From Exiguobacterium oxidotolerans JCM 12280 (GTDB lineage Bacteria > Bacillota > Bacilli > Exiguobacteriales > Exiguobacteriaceae), in NCBI RefSeq assembly GCF_000702625.1, contig NZ_JNIS01000001.1, positions 992,001-1,056,000 on the forward strand: a stretch of 64,000 bases of DNA, read 5' to 3'. The first letter of the stretch is position 1. The number at the start of each line of letters is the position of its first letter. This document shows positions 52,973 to 62,409 of the stretch, piece by piece. The notes below the pieces were generated by a model that saw only the letters and a program-made list of their open reading frames with translations, ran no database searches and had not been told where the DNA came from. The position numbers and the translations under genes were made by a program.

Positions 52973-52998
52973 GGCTGGTATCCGTGGGATACCAGTCC
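52973..52998 (-). terminator. Terminator of the pot operon
   Basis: GGCTGGTATCC (52973-52983) pairs with GGATACCAGTCC (52987-52998); the A-run at the left supplies T residues on the minus strand. Confidence 0.85.
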
Positions 52999-53002
52999 TT
53001 TG

Positions 53003-54076
53003 TTATTTTTTATGCATTTTAAACTCTAGGAATAATTCATTGTAATGGGCAAGCATCTTTTTCCCCAAGTTTTTGTAGACTTCAAGTGTATCCGTCACAG
53101 CTTTATCCGGATAGAACCGTTCGTCTTCCCGTACCTCTGCGTCGAGGAGCTTTAAAGCATCTTTGTTCGGTGTCGAGTAGCCGACATAATCCGTATTCTT
53201 CGCAGCGATGTCCGGGCGCAACATGAAGTTGATGAACGCATGTGCCCCTTCGACGTTTTCCGCCGTTTTTGGAATGACGACATTATCAAACCAAACGTTC
53301 GACCCTTCTGACGGAATGACGTAGTTCAAGTCTTCATTTTCACTCATGATTTCATTCGCATCACCGGACCAGACGACGCCAATCCCGGCTTCTTCGTTTG
53401 CGAGCAGTAGCTTGATTTCATCTCCGACAATCGCTTTGACGTTCGGCGTCAAGTCCATCAAGTTCGCTTTCGCTTCCTGCAGCTTATCTTCGTCCGTTTC
53501 GTTCAAGGAATAGCCGAGACTGTTTAGACTCATCCCCATCACTTCACGGGCTCCGTCCGCTAATAAGATTTGATTTTTAAAGGCTGGGTCCCATAAATCT
53601 TCCCAACTCGTCGGTTCTTTTCCGTTAAGCAGTTTTTGATTGTAGACAATGCCGACCGTTCCCCAAAAATACGGAATCGAATACTGATTGCCCGGGTCGA
53701 ACGGCAAATCAAGGAAACGATCATCGATATGCTTGAGATTCGGAATTTTCGACTTGTCGATTGGGATGACGAGATCTTCTTCAATCATCTTCGCAATCGC
53801 ATAATCTGAAGGAACGGCAATATCATATGTCGTCCCTCCCTGCTCAACTTTCGTCAACATCGCTTCGTTCGAGTCGAATGTCTGATAGACGACTTTGATA
53901 CCGGTCTCTTGTTCAAATTGATCAATCAAATCAGGATCGATGTAATCCCCCCAGTTATAAATGTTCAAAACATTTTCGCCGGAATAGCCTTGTGTCGCAT
54001 TTAGGCGGTTCAAAGCAAACAGGATGACACCCGAGATTAGAAAAATCGTTACGAACAATTGGATTAATTTTTTCAA
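53003..54076 (-). CDS. potD: Spermidine/putrescine-binding protein
   Basis: A 357-residue extracellular binding protein. NIYNWGDYIDPDLIDQFEQE at about residues 38-57 and YDIAVPSDYAIAKM (about 85) are PotD signatures. The N-terminal hydrophobic stretch (residues 5-21) is followed by LNRLNATQG with no lipobox Cys, so it is probably membrane-anchored by this segment. Last gene of the pot operon, 3 bp after potC. Confidence 0.93.
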   Translation of the reverse strand: MKKLIQLFVTIFLISGVILFALNRLNATQGYSGENVLNIYNWGDYIDPDLIDQFEQETGIKVVYQTFDSNEAMLTKVEQGGTTYDIAVPSDYAIAKMIEEDLVIPIDKSKIPNLKHIDDRFLDLPFDPGNQYSIPYFWGTVGIVYNQKLLNGKEPTSWEDLWDPAFKNQILLADGAREVMGMSLNSLGYSLNETDEDKLQEAKANLMDLTPNVKAIVGDEIKLLLANEEAGIGVVWSGDANEIMSENEDLNYVIPSEGSNVWFDNVVIPKTAENVEGAHAFINFMLRPDIAAKNTDYVGYSTPNKDALKLLDAEVREDERFYPDKAVTDTLEVYKNLGKKMLAHYNELFLEFKMHKK

Positions 54077-54079
54077 CGG

Positions 54080-54889
54080 TCATTTCACCTCCGGTCGTGA
54101 CAACTTCGCTACAGAACGTTGGTTCAAGAAATAGTAGCCGATGACAAGTAAGAACGTAAACAAGAAGATGACGGTCGACAAGGCATTGATTTTCATCGAA
54201 ATCCCTTGGCGTGCCAATGAATAGATTTCGACGGATAAGGTCGTAAACCCATTCCCCGTCACGAAAAATGTCACGGCAAAATCATCGAGTGAGTACGTCA
54301 GTGCCGTAAAGAATCCGGCAAAGATTCCCGGTGTGATGTACGGCAAGATGACTTTCGTCAGGACGTCCAAGCGACTCGCCCCTAAATCACGTGCCGCATC
54401 GACGAGCGTCGGACTCATCTCTTGCAGTTTCGGCAAGACAAGGATGACGACGATCGGGACAGAAAAGGCGATGTGCGACAGTAAGACGGACGTAAAGCCA
54501 AGTTGAGTCCCAAGCATCGTAAAGAAAATTAAGAACGATGCCCCGATGATGACGTCCGGACTGACGATCAAAATACTGTTAAGTGTCAGGAGCGACGTTT
54601 CAATCCGCTTTTTGCGGACTGCTTGAATCCCGATTGCACCGAACACGCCGACAATCGTCGAGATTGCGGCTGACAGCAAGGCGATGACGAGTGTATTCAA
54701 GACGATGATCAAAAGGCGTGAATCTTGGAAAACTTCCTTATACCAATCCCACGTGAAGGAATCAAAGTTCGTCATGTTATCTGCACTGTTGAACGAATAG
54801 AATGCGAGATAGAAGATTGGAGCATACAAGACGATGAAGACACCAATCAAATAGATATTTGCTAGTTTAAACCGTTTCCGTTTCATCAT
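54080..54889 (-). CDS. potC: Spermidine/putrescine ABC permease PotC
   Basis: A 269-residue membrane protein with six helices. FIVLYAPIFYLAFYSFNSAD at the N-terminus and the EAA-type loop [20 protein letters not shown] (about 180) mark a polyamine permease. It overlaps potB by 4 bp (ATGA). Works with PotB and PotA. Confidence 0.93.
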   Translation of the reverse strand: MMKRKRFKLANIYLIGVFIVLYAPIFYLAFYSFNSADNMTNFDSFTWDWYKEVFQDSRLLIIVLNTLVIALLSAAISTIVGVFGAIGIQAVRKKRIETSLLTLNSILIVSPDVIIGASFLIFFTMLGTQLGFTSVLLSHIAFSVPIVVILVLPKLQEMSPTLVDAARDLGASRLDVLTKVILPYITPGIFAGFFTALTYSLDDFAVTFFVTGNGFTTLSVEIYSLARQGISMKINALSTVIFLFTFLLVIGYYFLNQRSVAKLSRPEVK

Positions 54890-55695
54890 GTCGTCGCTCC
54901 TTTCTTCCGTTTTGTACTCGTCAAGGCGAGAATGATGGCCATCGCGATGATCAAGAAGACGGCGATCGTCGCCCCCATCCCCCAGTTTTGGGTGACAAGA
55001 AATTGTTGTTCAATCGCTGTACCGAGCGTGATGACCCGGTTTCCGGCGATCAGTCGCGTGATCATGAAGAGCGATAACGCCGGAATGAAGACGAGCTGAC
55101 AGCCTGACTTCACACCATCAATCGTCAATGGGAATACGACACGGCGAAACGTCGTAACATTCGATGCCCCTAAGTCACGTGCCGCAAAGACGAGCGACGG
55201 ACTTAACTTTTCGATGGCATTAAAAATCGGTAAAATCATGAACGGGATGAAGATATAGACCGACACGAAGACGAAGCTGAAATCCGTGAACAGGATTTGC
55301 TTCCGTCCGATGCCGATTGCTTCGAGTGTTTGGTTCGCAAGCCCATACGTGCTGAACAGTCCGATGAAGGCATAGGCTTTCAGCAATAAATTGATCCAGG
55401 TCGGCAAGATGATCAAGAGCAACCAAAGTTGTTTATGTTTTGTTTTCGTCAATAAATAGGCTGTCGGATAACCAATTGCAAGCGAAAACAACGTGATTAA
55501 AAAAGCATACCAAAATGAACTGAGCGTCATCGTCAAATACGTCGAGGTAAAGAAATTCTGATAGTTGACGAATGAGAAATTCCCATCCAAATCAAGGAAC
55601 GAATAGTAGACGACAAGTACGATTGGGGCGATGACGAATAAGGCAATCCAAAATGTATAGGGAATGAGATACCAGTTACGTGTTTTTTGCATCAT
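54886..55695 (-). CDS. potB: Spermidine/putrescine ABC permease PotB
   Basis: A 269-residue permease with six helices; the coupling loop reads [19 protein letters not shown] (about 178). [14 protein letters not shown] in TM1 and [12 protein letters not shown] are PotB-type. Start overlaps the end of potA by 4 bp, indicating translational coupling. Confidence 0.92.
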   Translation of the reverse strand: MMQKTRNWYLIPYTFWIALFVIAPIVLVVYYSFLDLDGNFSFVNYQNFFTSTYLTMTLSSFWYAFLITLFSLAIGYPTAYLLTKTKHKQLWLLLIILPTWINLLLKAYAFIGLFSTYGLANQTLEAIGIGRKQILFTDFSFVFVSVYIFIPFMILPIFNAIEKLSPSLVFAARDLGASNVTTFRRVVFPLTIDGVKSGCQLVFIPALSLFMITRLIAGNRVITLGTAIEQQFLVTQNWGMGATIAVFLIIAMAIILALTSTKRKKGATT

Positions 55696-56786
55696 AACAC
55701 CCCATCGTACGATTCAAGCCGTTTATCAAAGTCTTCTTCCGTCTCATTCAGACGCATGACGTGAATCGCTTCCGGATCAAATGTCAGACCGATATGCTCA
55801 CCGACCGTTGCTTTTTTCGTACTGTGGACGAGCCACTCATTTCCGACTTCATCGATACAGGCGATTTCATAATGAACACCGCGGAAGAGTTGTGAATCGA
55901 CCGTTACCCGTAGCTTCCCTTGGACGACATTCGTGATTTCTAAGTCTTCCGGACGGATGACGATTTCGACCGGTTCATTCACTTCAAGTCCACGGTCGAC
56001 ACATTCGAATTCTTTTTCGGCGAACGAGACGAGGTAGTCGTTTAACATCCGTCCCGGAATGATGTTCGATTCACCGATGAAGTCGGCGACGAAACGGTTG
56101 ATCGGTTCATCATAAATGTCAGTCGGTGTCCCCGATTGTTGGATTGAACCATGATTTAAGACAAAGATTTCATCCGACATCGCCAGTGCTTCTTCTTGAT
56201 CATGCGTGACGAAGATGAAGGTAATACCAAGACGACGCTGTAAGTCGCGTAACTCGTATTGCATCTCTGTCCGTAACTTCAAGTCGAGCGCTGACAAGGG
56301 TTCATCGAGCAAAATTACTTCCGGTTCATTAACGATTGCCCGGGCAATCGCGACCCGCTGCCGTTGTCCCCCCGACATCTCAGTGATTTCACGTTTTTCG
56401 TAGCCTGATAAGTTAACGAACTTCAACGCATCCAGGACACGTTGCTTAATGTCTGCCTCTTTGACTTTCTTGATCCGCAGACCAAAGGCGATGTTCTCGA
56501 AGACGTTTAAGTGCGGGAACAAGGCATAATCCTGGAAAACCGTATTGACTTGACGTTTGTTCGCCGGAACATCGTTAATCCGTTTTCCGTTGAAGATGAT
56601 TTCACCCGCTGTCGCTTCCGTAAAACCGGCAATTAAGCGCAGGACTGTCGTTTTACCGCAACCGGATGGGCCGAGCAATGTGTAGAACTTCCCCCGCTCG
56701 ATTTCGAAGCTGACACCGTCGAGGACGGTTTGGTCGTCAAACTGTTTTGATACTTCTTTGAATTGAATGATCGTATTCGTTGTCAC
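55692..56786 (-). CDS. potA: Spermidine/putrescine ABC ATPase
   Basis: A 364-residue ATPase. Walker [17 protein letters not shown] (about 38), signature [14 protein letters not shown] (about 137), Walker [13 protein letters not shown] (about 156), switch [11 protein letters not shown]. The C-terminal TOBE-type region (about 280-350) is present. The Cys in Walker A is typical of PotA. It follows the regulator gene by 12 bp. Confidence 0.93.
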   Translation of the reverse strand: MTTNTIIQFKEVSKQFDDQTVLDGVSFEIERGKFYTLLGPSGCGKTTVLRLIAGFTEATAGEIIFNGKRINDVPANKRQVNTVFQDYALFPHLNVFENIAFGLRIKKVKEADIKQRVLDALKFVNLSGYEKREITEMSGGQRQRVAIARAIVNEPEVILLDEPLSALDLKLRTEMQYELRDLQRRLGITFIFVTHDQEEALAMSDEIFVLNHGSIQQSGTPTDIYDEPINRFVADFIGESNIIPGRMLNDYLVSFAEKEFECVDRGLEVNEPVEIVIRPEDLEITNVVQGKLRVTVDSQLFRGVHYEIACIDEVGNEWLVHSTKKATVGEHIGLTFDPEAIHVMRLNETEEDFDKRLESYDGVL

Positions 56787-56798
56787 TTTAGTTCCTCC

Positions 56799-57344
56799 TT
56801 AAAGATACGAGTCGGTTGCTGTGACGAGAAGTTTCGCCTCCGTCGCTGACTCGTTTCGTAGTTGATGGATTTCTGACGCTTTATAGTAGAACGTCTCACC
56901 TTGTTTCGCCCGGAATAGTTGTCGACCGAGTGCGAGTGTGACGTTACCTTGGAGGACATAAACGAAGGTTTCCGATCCGGACGGTTCATAAGCTTTAAAT
57001 GAACTGTTCGCAGCAAGCGTCAACAGGACCGGCTCCATCTCTTTTTCATTTGATTCCGGAATCAACCAAGTGACGTGATACCCTCGTTCCTCATCGGCAT
57101 AACTCGTGACATCGTCTCGTGTATAAACGACTTTCTGATTCAGCGCCTCCTCATCGAAAAAGTCTCTTGCTGAGATGCCTAACACTTCAAGGAGGCTAAA
57201 TAGTGTCTCAATCGAGGGGGAACTGATCTCTCGCTCGATTTGCGAGATGTACCCTTTGCTTAAATCGGTTCTTTCCCCGAGCTCTTCTTGTGTCAATCCT
57301 TTTTGAAGACGCAAGTTTTTAATTTTATTGCCAATCGTACGCAC
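56799..57344 (-). CDS. XRE-cupin transcriptional regulator of the pot operon
   Basis: A 181-residue regulator. Residues 7-60 form a Cro/CI helix-turn-helix (IKNLRLQKGLTQEELGERTD, LSKGYISQIE). Residues about 105-175 are a cupin_2 domain (SGSETFVYVLQGNVTLALG, FYYKASEIHQLRN) likely sensing a polyamine. It resembles PuuR-type and other polyamine regulators by architecture. It is the first gene of the operon, so it probably controls its own promoter. Confidence 0.88.
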   Translation of the reverse strand: MRTIGNKIKNLRLQKGLTQEELGERTDLSKGYISQIEREISSPSIETLFSLLEVLGISARDFFDEEALNQKVVYTRDDVTSYADEERGYHVTWLIPESNEKEMEPVLLTLAANSSFKAYEPSGSETFVYVLQGNVTLALGRQLFRAKQGETFYYKASEIHQLRNESATEAKLLVTATDSYL

Positions 57345-57416
57345 TTTACGCCCTCCTCTCCCATACTGCCCTTGAGTTTAGTATAAGACGACTGAAAGTT
57401 TACTAATCACGTACCG

Positions 57417-57444
57417 ATTATAGCGTACTGACTTTTTTTAGCAA
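57417..57444 (-). promoter_or_regulatory. Promoter of the regulator-potABCD operon
   Basis: On the minus strand TTGCTA (57439-57444), 16-bp spacer and TATAAT (57417-57422). GTAC motifs (57411-57414 and 57425-57428) flank the -10 box, giving a rough GTAC ... GTAC repeat that could bind the upstream regulator. Confidence 0.5.
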
Positions 57445-57536
57445 GGGAAATTACTCACTTTTTTCAGGAAGGTTTGACACCGATAACGCTTACACCTACA
57501 ATTAATATCAGGTACTAAAACAAGGAGGAATTCACG

Positions 57537-58382
57537 ATGCGCATTGCTTGGATTACAGACAGTACGACGATTGTCCCGAACTCAATCGTCGACCATCAAG
57601 ACTTAACAATCGTCCCGTTACTTGTCATGAAGGATGGTGAAAGTTTTATCGACGGTGTCGATGTCAATGCCGAGACTGTCTATAGCTGGATCGATGCCGG
57701 TCATAAGGTCACGACGAGTCAACCCTCAATCGGGACGTTTACGGAACACTACGAAAAACTAAAAGCAGACTATGACTTCGGATTTGCCGTTCATTTATCG
57801 AGCGAACTGAGCGGTACGTATAATGCTTCCATCCAAGGAGCAGAAATTGCCGGTTTTCGTCTGATTGCGATTGATTCCCGTTGCGGCATCTATCCAGCAG
57901 GACAATTACTTGCGGAAGCAATCCAGTTAGCAGAACAAGGGGTTGCGATTGAACAAATCGAACAGACGATTCTAAAGCGACGGTTCGACCATCACATCGA
58001 ATTTACCGTCGAAAACTTAAAGCAGTTGCAAGCTGGCGGTCGCATTTCATCGACGAAAGCTTTCGTCGGTAATTTACTTCAATTACGCCCGCTCTTCCAC
58101 TTCGAGGAGGGCAAAATCGTTCCTTACCAGACAGTTCGGACTTTCAAGAAAGCCCACTCCAAAATTTACGATCATCTCGTCGAAATCCTTGAACGTGGTG
58201 ATGTAACGGATATTTCACTATTTCATGCCACGGCGTACGACTTAGCACAGGAATGGAAAGTAAAACTCGAGGCGCGCTTCGATGTCTCGATTCGAATCGA
58301 TGACCTGACGCCTGTCCTCGGTTCACACACGGGTAATCCGGCGATTGGCATGTCATTCTTGAATCCGACGAGCCGACACTAA
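57537..58382 (+). CDS. DegV-family fatty-acid-binding protein
   Basis: A 281-residue cytoplasmic protein. AWITDSTTIVP at residues 3-13, TSQPSIGTFTEHYEKL (about 63), LSSELSGTYNASIQGAEIAG (about 90) and LKQLQAGGRISS (about 162) are the standard DegV blocks. Such proteins bind fatty acids; in Gram-positive bacteria they act as FakB partners of the kinase FakA. Ribosome site AGGAGGAA. The terminator beyond the stop overlaps the next gene's ribosome site. Confidence 0.9.
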   Translation: MRIAWITDSTTIVPNSIVDHQDLTIVPLLVMKDGESFIDGVDVNAETVYSWIDAGHKVTTSQPSIGTFTEHYEKLKADYDFGFAVHLSSELSGTYNASIQGAEIAGFRLIAIDSRCGIYPAGQLLAEAIQLAEQGVAIEQIEQTILKRRFDHHIEFTVENLKQLQAGGRISSTKAFVGNLLQLRPLFHFEEGKIVPYQTVRTFKKAHSKIYDHLVEILERGDVTDISLFHATAYDLAQEWKVKLEARFDVSIRIDDLTPVLGSHTGNPAIGMSFLNPTSRH

Positions 58383-58407
58383 TGTCTAAAACTGAAAGAT
58401 TCAGGGT

Positions 58408-58438
58408 AAACCTTCTTTAGAGATTAAAGGAGGTTTTT
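58408..58438 (+). terminator. Terminator hairpin that also buries the next gene's ribosome site
   Basis: AAACCTTCTTTA (58408-58419) pairs with TAAAGGAGGTTT (58425-58436): 12 pairs with one G-T, then TTTTTC. The right arm contains the AAAGGAGG ribosome site of the tspO-like gene, which starts 6 bp later with TTG. One element would end degV transcription and hold down translation of any read-through. Confidence 0.7.
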
Positions 58439-58441
58439 CTA

Positions 58442-59170
58442 TTGAAAAATAAATGGATTTGGTTGAACTGGCTTGGCTTCATCTTTGCTGTAACGATTAA
58501 CGCTCTCGACGGTGGGAAAACGGGCCGCATTTCAGACTCGATTCCGACGCTGTTCAAACCTGCCGGGTATGCGTTCTCGATTTGGGGACTCATTTATGGT
58601 ATTTTACTTGTTTGGTTGATTTTACAAACCATCCCGAAATTCAAAGAACATGAAATCGCAAAAAAAATCGGTCCTTGGTTTTTGATTAGTTGTATTTTTA
58701 ATGCAGCTTGGATCATCACGTTCTCTTATGAACTTTTCCCATTGACGCTCGTCGTCATGATTGGTCTACTCGCTTCTTTGATGGTCATCTACTCGAAGGT
58801 CGATCGCGAAACAAAAGCCCTTCGCTTTAAAGTCCCGTTCTCCCTTTACATCGGCTGGGTCTCGGTTGCGACCATCGTGAACGTCTTCATCGTCATGCAG
58901 ACGCAAGGCATCACGAAGTTGCTCGGCATCGGTGACGCCGGTTGGACGATGATCATGCTTCCGGTAGGTGTCCTTGTCGCACTCGTCTTTATGTTTGCGA
59001 ACCGCGATCCGATTTATCCGCTCGTCTTCGTTTGGGCCTATATCGCAATCAACTTTAAATCAGATGACGGGCTTGTTGATACGGTCGTCCTCGGTAGCGT
59101 CGTCGTCCTCCTTGCAGGATACGTCTTCTTGCTCGTCCGGATGCGTCGGCAAATCCATGTGAGCAAGTAA
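58442..59170 (+). CDS. TspO/MBR-family membrane protein
   Basis: A 242-residue protein with about seven hydrophobic helices. It starts with TTG; the ribosome site AAGGAGG is 7-8 bp upstream. NWLGFIFAVTINALDGGKTG and PAGYAFSIWGLIYGILLVWL at the N-terminus resemble the tryptophan-rich TspO/MBR family in its long form (standard TspO is about 160 residues with 5 helices). The ligand (porphyrins, lipids) is only known for the family. Expression is probably limited by the hairpin covering the ribosome site. Confidence 0.75.
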   Translation: MKNKWIWLNWLGFIFAVTINALDGGKTGRISDSIPTLFKPAGYAFSIWGLIYGILLVWLILQTIPKFKEHEIAKKIGPWFLISCIFNAAWIITFSYELFPLTLVVMIGLLASLMVIYSKVDRETKALRFKVPFSLYIGWVSVATIVNVFIVMQTQGITKLLGIGDAGWTMIMLPVGVLVALVFMFANRDPIYPLVFVWAYIAINFKSDDGLVDTVVLGSVVVLLAGYVFLLVRMRRQIHVSK

Positions 59171-59221
59171 CGTTATTTCTGTTTGAAACACGCGTATACT
59201 GAAGACAAAGGAGTGATTGTC

Positions 59222-59569
59222 ATGAACATCACATTTACACGTCCCGCACTTGATCGAATTGAACAATTGCGTGGTGACATCAAAGGACAGCTTCATCTTT
59301 ATTACGACACAGAAGGATGCGGTTGTGGAAACTCCGGTATCTTCAGTATCCGTTTCGTCGAATCGGCGACTGACGGAGATATGACGATCGATTCAAACGT
59401 CGGTCCCGTCCTCGTCAAACGGTGGTCGAGTCATTTTCTCGATCAAGAGATGACACTTGATTACAAAGAAGAATCAAAATCACTGATTTTAAAAAGCGAC
59501 GGACAATACTTCAATACGAATGTTCTTGTGACCGATCATACCGGCTGTCAGTTGACACCGAATCGGTAA
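59222..59569 (+). CDS. HesB-fold iron-sulfur protein (YqkB-like)
   Basis: A 115-residue protein starting MNITFTRPALDRIEQL (59222; AAAGGAGTG upstream). EGCGCGNSGIFSIRF at about residues 32-46 and HTGCQLTP at the end supply cysteines that could hold a cluster. It fits Bacillus YqkB of the Fe-S_biosyn family; role unknown. An in-frame extension to 59183 has no ribosome site. Confidence 0.82.
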   Translation: MNITFTRPALDRIEQLRGDIKGQLHLYYDTEGCGCGNSGIFSIRFVESATDGDMTIDSNVGPVLVKRWSSHFLDQEMTLDYKEESKSLILKSDGQYFNTNVLVTDHTGCQLTPNR

Positions 59570-59575
59570 GTACAA

Positions 59576-59608
59576 AAAAGGCAGCCTCCCTTGTGGAAGC
59601 TGCCTTTT
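59576..59608 (+). terminator. Terminator of the yqkB-like gene
   Basis: AAAAGGCAGC (59576-59585) pairs with GCTGCCTTTT (59599-59608); T-run follows. Confidence 0.85.
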
Positions 59609-59832
59609 GTAATAGTTGGACAGACAGAGGCTGCGTTGATTACAGAGTCACGGTCATCTATAAAATGTACTAGAGTTCTGTCTGCATCGTACACGAGTCG
59701 AGTAGGTTTTTCCGCCCGATCAACCTACTACCAATACGTTTTGCGTCCCCCATATCTTCGCACGCATCGTTCTGGCGTGCTTATCTAGCTTACGTAACCA
59801 ATTCGCGATTGGATTTAAAAAACAGCATTTTT
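59609..59832 (-). other. Intergenic region, possible gene remnant
   Basis: No intact gene. On the minus strand a frame reads RAEKPTRLVYDADRTLVHF and IDDRDSVINAASVCPTI at about 59610-59720, which looks protein-like, but it has no start with a ribosome site and has stops just upstream. It may be the 3' end of a lost gene. No family recognised. Confidence 0.25.
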
Positions 59833-61875
59833 TTAGCCGACATCACGTACTGTTCGCTCAATCGTCTGCTGATCCAAGTCCTTGACGTTCATCGGACGGC
59901 TATAATAATACCCTTGTCCATAATCACAGCCGAGGCGTTTTAAAAATTCGTGCTGTTCGAGTGTTTCAACACCTTCCGCGACGACCGCTATCCCGAGACT
60001 TTTCGCTAATTGAATGATCATTTCTGTGATGGCCGTGCCCCGCTCGTCATGCGGAACCTCATCGATAAACGATTTATCGATTTTTAGGATATCGATTGGC
60101 AAGTGCTTCAAGTGAGTCAATGAAGACAACCCTGTCCCGAAGTCATCCAAAGCAATCGTCAGACTCAATTGTTTCAGTTCACCAAGCATCATCAACGCCC
60201 GTTCCAAGTTCTCCATGACGGAAGTTTCCGTAATTTCAAGTTGAAGATGAAGCTCTCCCCCGCGTTCGAGTGAGTGATGAACAATCTCTTTAATCATTGA
60301 ATTATGAGACTCGGACCGGAAGTGCATCGCTGATAAGTTGACCGACACTTGACGAATGAAATGATCCTCCTTTTTCCACAACTCCATCTGGTGGACCGTC
60401 TCTTTCAAGACCCATTCCGTCAGTCGATGAATCAGACTGTACTTTTCAGCAATCGGTATGAACTCGGCCGGTGAGATGAAGCCGAGTTTCGGATGGTTCC
60501 ACCGAATCAGGACCTCTGCTTGTTCGACCTTCCCTGTCGCTAGTGCAATCTTCGGTTGATAGACGAGATTAAATTCTTTGTAATCGGTCATCGCCTTTCG
60601 GAGTGAACCGACAATCAACTGTTCCCGTCGATCCGAGTGAATCAATTCATCATATAAAACAAACCGATCGCGCCCTTCATTTTTTCCAGCCCGTAAGGCA
60701 CTCTCCATCTGACCAATCCGCATCTCTAACGTTTCTTCCGGATTCGGCAAGATGACACCAATCGTCGCAGTTAAATGAATCTCTTGATTTTCAAGGAGCA
60801 TCGGTTGACGGATTTGCTCGAGCACTTGGTTAAATGCCGTTTCGAGGTGTTCCGTATCGACTTGTTTAATCAAGAAAAATTGTGTTCCGTTGTAGCGGAT
60901 ACAGGCTTCCTCTTCACCGAGGATTTCTTTAATCCGATCTGCGAACTGACGAATGATTGTATCCCCTTGATCAAAACCGAATGTGTCGTTGATCCACTTA
61001 TAGCCGTCTAAATCAATCAACGCCATCGCCATCGTTTGTTTTGAGCGGTTGTATTGTCCATCCACCTTCATCATATGATGGTCAAGCCAGCGTCGATTGT
61101 GCAACCCCGTCAGATGGTCCGTATAGGCCATCATTTGAAGTGCGCGTCGCTCCAAGTGGATATAGAGTCCCGTAATCAAGATGATTAAAATAAAGATTGG
61201 AATCGCCACTTCACTCAAGATGTTCGACGTGATTGGATCGTTTGATAAAACGGTAGTAGCGTCAGCCGGGATACAAAATGTCGTTCCGAGCATGCCTACG
61301 TAATGCATCGCTGATACAGCTAATCCCATCAATGTCGCGACCGGGATTAAAATACGTTTTCTATCGACATGGCGTGTTTTATAAAGTAATAACAGTGCCA
61401 CATAGGCAACCGTCACAGCAATCAACACTGAAAGAATGAAGATGCCGGTGTCATAACGGATATCTCCCCCAAACTGCATCGCGGCCATCCCCAGATAATG
61501 CATCATCGTGATTCCAATCCCGATGAGTGTACCTGCAAGCACGACCTTTTTACGCGTGATTGTAGAATAATATAATAAATAAAAGGCAATCCATGCAGCC
61601 GTGATTGCGGGTACGACCGAGAGCAACATCAGGACCCAGTCATAATTGACCGCGACCGATAATTCGAATGCACCCATTCCAATAAAGTGCATGCCCCAAA
61701 TCGATAACCCCATCGTCAATGATGAAAGAAGTAGTGTTCGTTTTCTTAAAGATGTCGCTTTAGCTAAGCGTCGATTGAGTTCAAGCGAGGCGTAGGATCC
61801 GACAATGGCGACAATAATCGATAGGATGACCAGTGCCTCTTCATAGTGTTTCGGTAGTATGATCCATTCATTCAT
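59833..61875 (-). CDS. MHYT-GGDEF-EAL c-di-GMP phosphodiesterase
   Basis: A 680-residue protein starting MNEWIILP (61875). Seven TM helices carry three MHYT-type motifs (WGMHFIGMGAF, MMHYLGMAAM, AMHYVGMLG), thought to sense oxygen, CO or NO through a metal. The GGDEF domain (about 255-410) is degenerate: the site reads RYNGTQFF, so it cannot make c-di-GMP. The EAL domain (about 425-670) keeps the needed residues (AEVLIRW, DDFGTGLSSL, VVAEGVE), so hydrolysis is likely. A longer frame to 61905 has its ribosome site too close. Single gene; repeat F lies upstream. Confidence 0.9.
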   Translation of the reverse strand: MNEWIILPKHYEEALVILSIIVAIVGSYASLELNRRLAKATSLRKRTLLLSSLTMGLSIWGMHFIGMGAFELSVAVNYDWVLMLLSVVPAITAAWIAFYLLYYSTITRKKVVLAGTLIGIGITMMHYLGMAAMQFGGDIRYDTGIFILSVLIAVTVAYVALLLLYKTRHVDRKRILIPVATLMGLAVSAMHYVGMLGTTFCIPADATTVLSNDPITSNILSEVAIPIFILIILITGLYIHLERRALQMMAYTDHLTGLHNRRWLDHHMMKVDGQYNRSKQTMAMALIDLDGYKWINDTFGFDQGDTIIRQFADRIKEILGEEEACIRYNGTQFFLIKQVDTEHLETAFNQVLEQIRQPMLLENQEIHLTATIGVILPNPEETLEMRIGQMESALRAGKNEGRDRFVLYDELIHSDRREQLIVGSLRKAMTDYKEFNLVYQPKIALATGKVEQAEVLIRWNHPKLGFISPAEFIPIAEKYSLIHRLTEWVLKETVHQMELWKKEDHFIRQVSVNLSAMHFRSESHNSMIKEIVHHSLERGGELHLQLEITETSVMENLERALMMLGELKQLSLTIALDDFGTGLSSLTHLKHLPIDILKIDKSFIDEVPHDERGTAITEMIIQLAKSLGIAVVAEGVETLEQHEFLKRLGCDYGQGYYYSRPMNVKDLDQQTIERTVRDVG

Positions 61876-62002
61876 TGTGTAAGTGCCTCTCTTTTTGACT
61901 GACATTCCTATTAGTATCGTCTTAATTCATCGTTTCTTTCAGTATTGTTTCGAGTTTTTATACATTTTGATGTGTTTCCCGACTATTTTGTACGAAATAT
62001 AC

Positions 62003-62028
62003 AAAAAGAGACCCACATTTGTGGATCC
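62003..62028 (-). terminator. Distal copy of anti-sigma gene terminator (left flank of repeat F)
   Basis: AAAAAGAGACCCACATTTGT followed by GGATCC, identical over 26 bases to 62410-62435. GA-CCACA/TGTGG-TC stem with one mismatch, A-run on the left. Confidence 0.7.
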
Positions 62029-62033
62029 TAGAC

Positions 62034-62389
62034 TATAGATAAACGCACACGAAGATTTTTTTACGCGTATCATCTTATCGCGCTTCTCCGTTTTGACTCG
62101 TCTTCCAGGCGGCAACCTTCCGCGCCGCTTCGCTTCGCTGCAGGGTCGCAAAAGGTTGCTTTTCGCTTGGAAGCGATTCAAGACGGAACGCTCTTTGAAA
62201 CACCTGCATGACTTTTCTTTCCTAGCGATACTGCCTAAAAAGCTTCTCTTTTCGTTGACTCCTACGAAAAAAAAGCACTTGACCGCGTGCAGGCAAGACG
62301 CTGCTTGTTGTCCTCAAAGATTAAGGAACAGCGGCTTGCACCTCACACAAGGAATACAACAACAAAGAAAGAAACTTTTATTGTCTAAG
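62034..62389 (+). repeat. Structured interspersed repeat, copy F (about 356 bp, diverged)
   Basis: Ends TATAGATAA and TTGTCTAAG can still pair (TAGATAA with TTGTCTA, one G-T). The core keeps TTTTCGTTGACTCCTACG, the GGCAAG ... CTTGC arm and a long variable middle part. It is clearly older than the others, with many single changes. It lies downstream of the anti-sigma gene between two identical 26-base terminator copies. Confidence 0.78.
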
Positions 62390-62409
62390 GCGGCTTTTTC
62401 TGCAAACTA

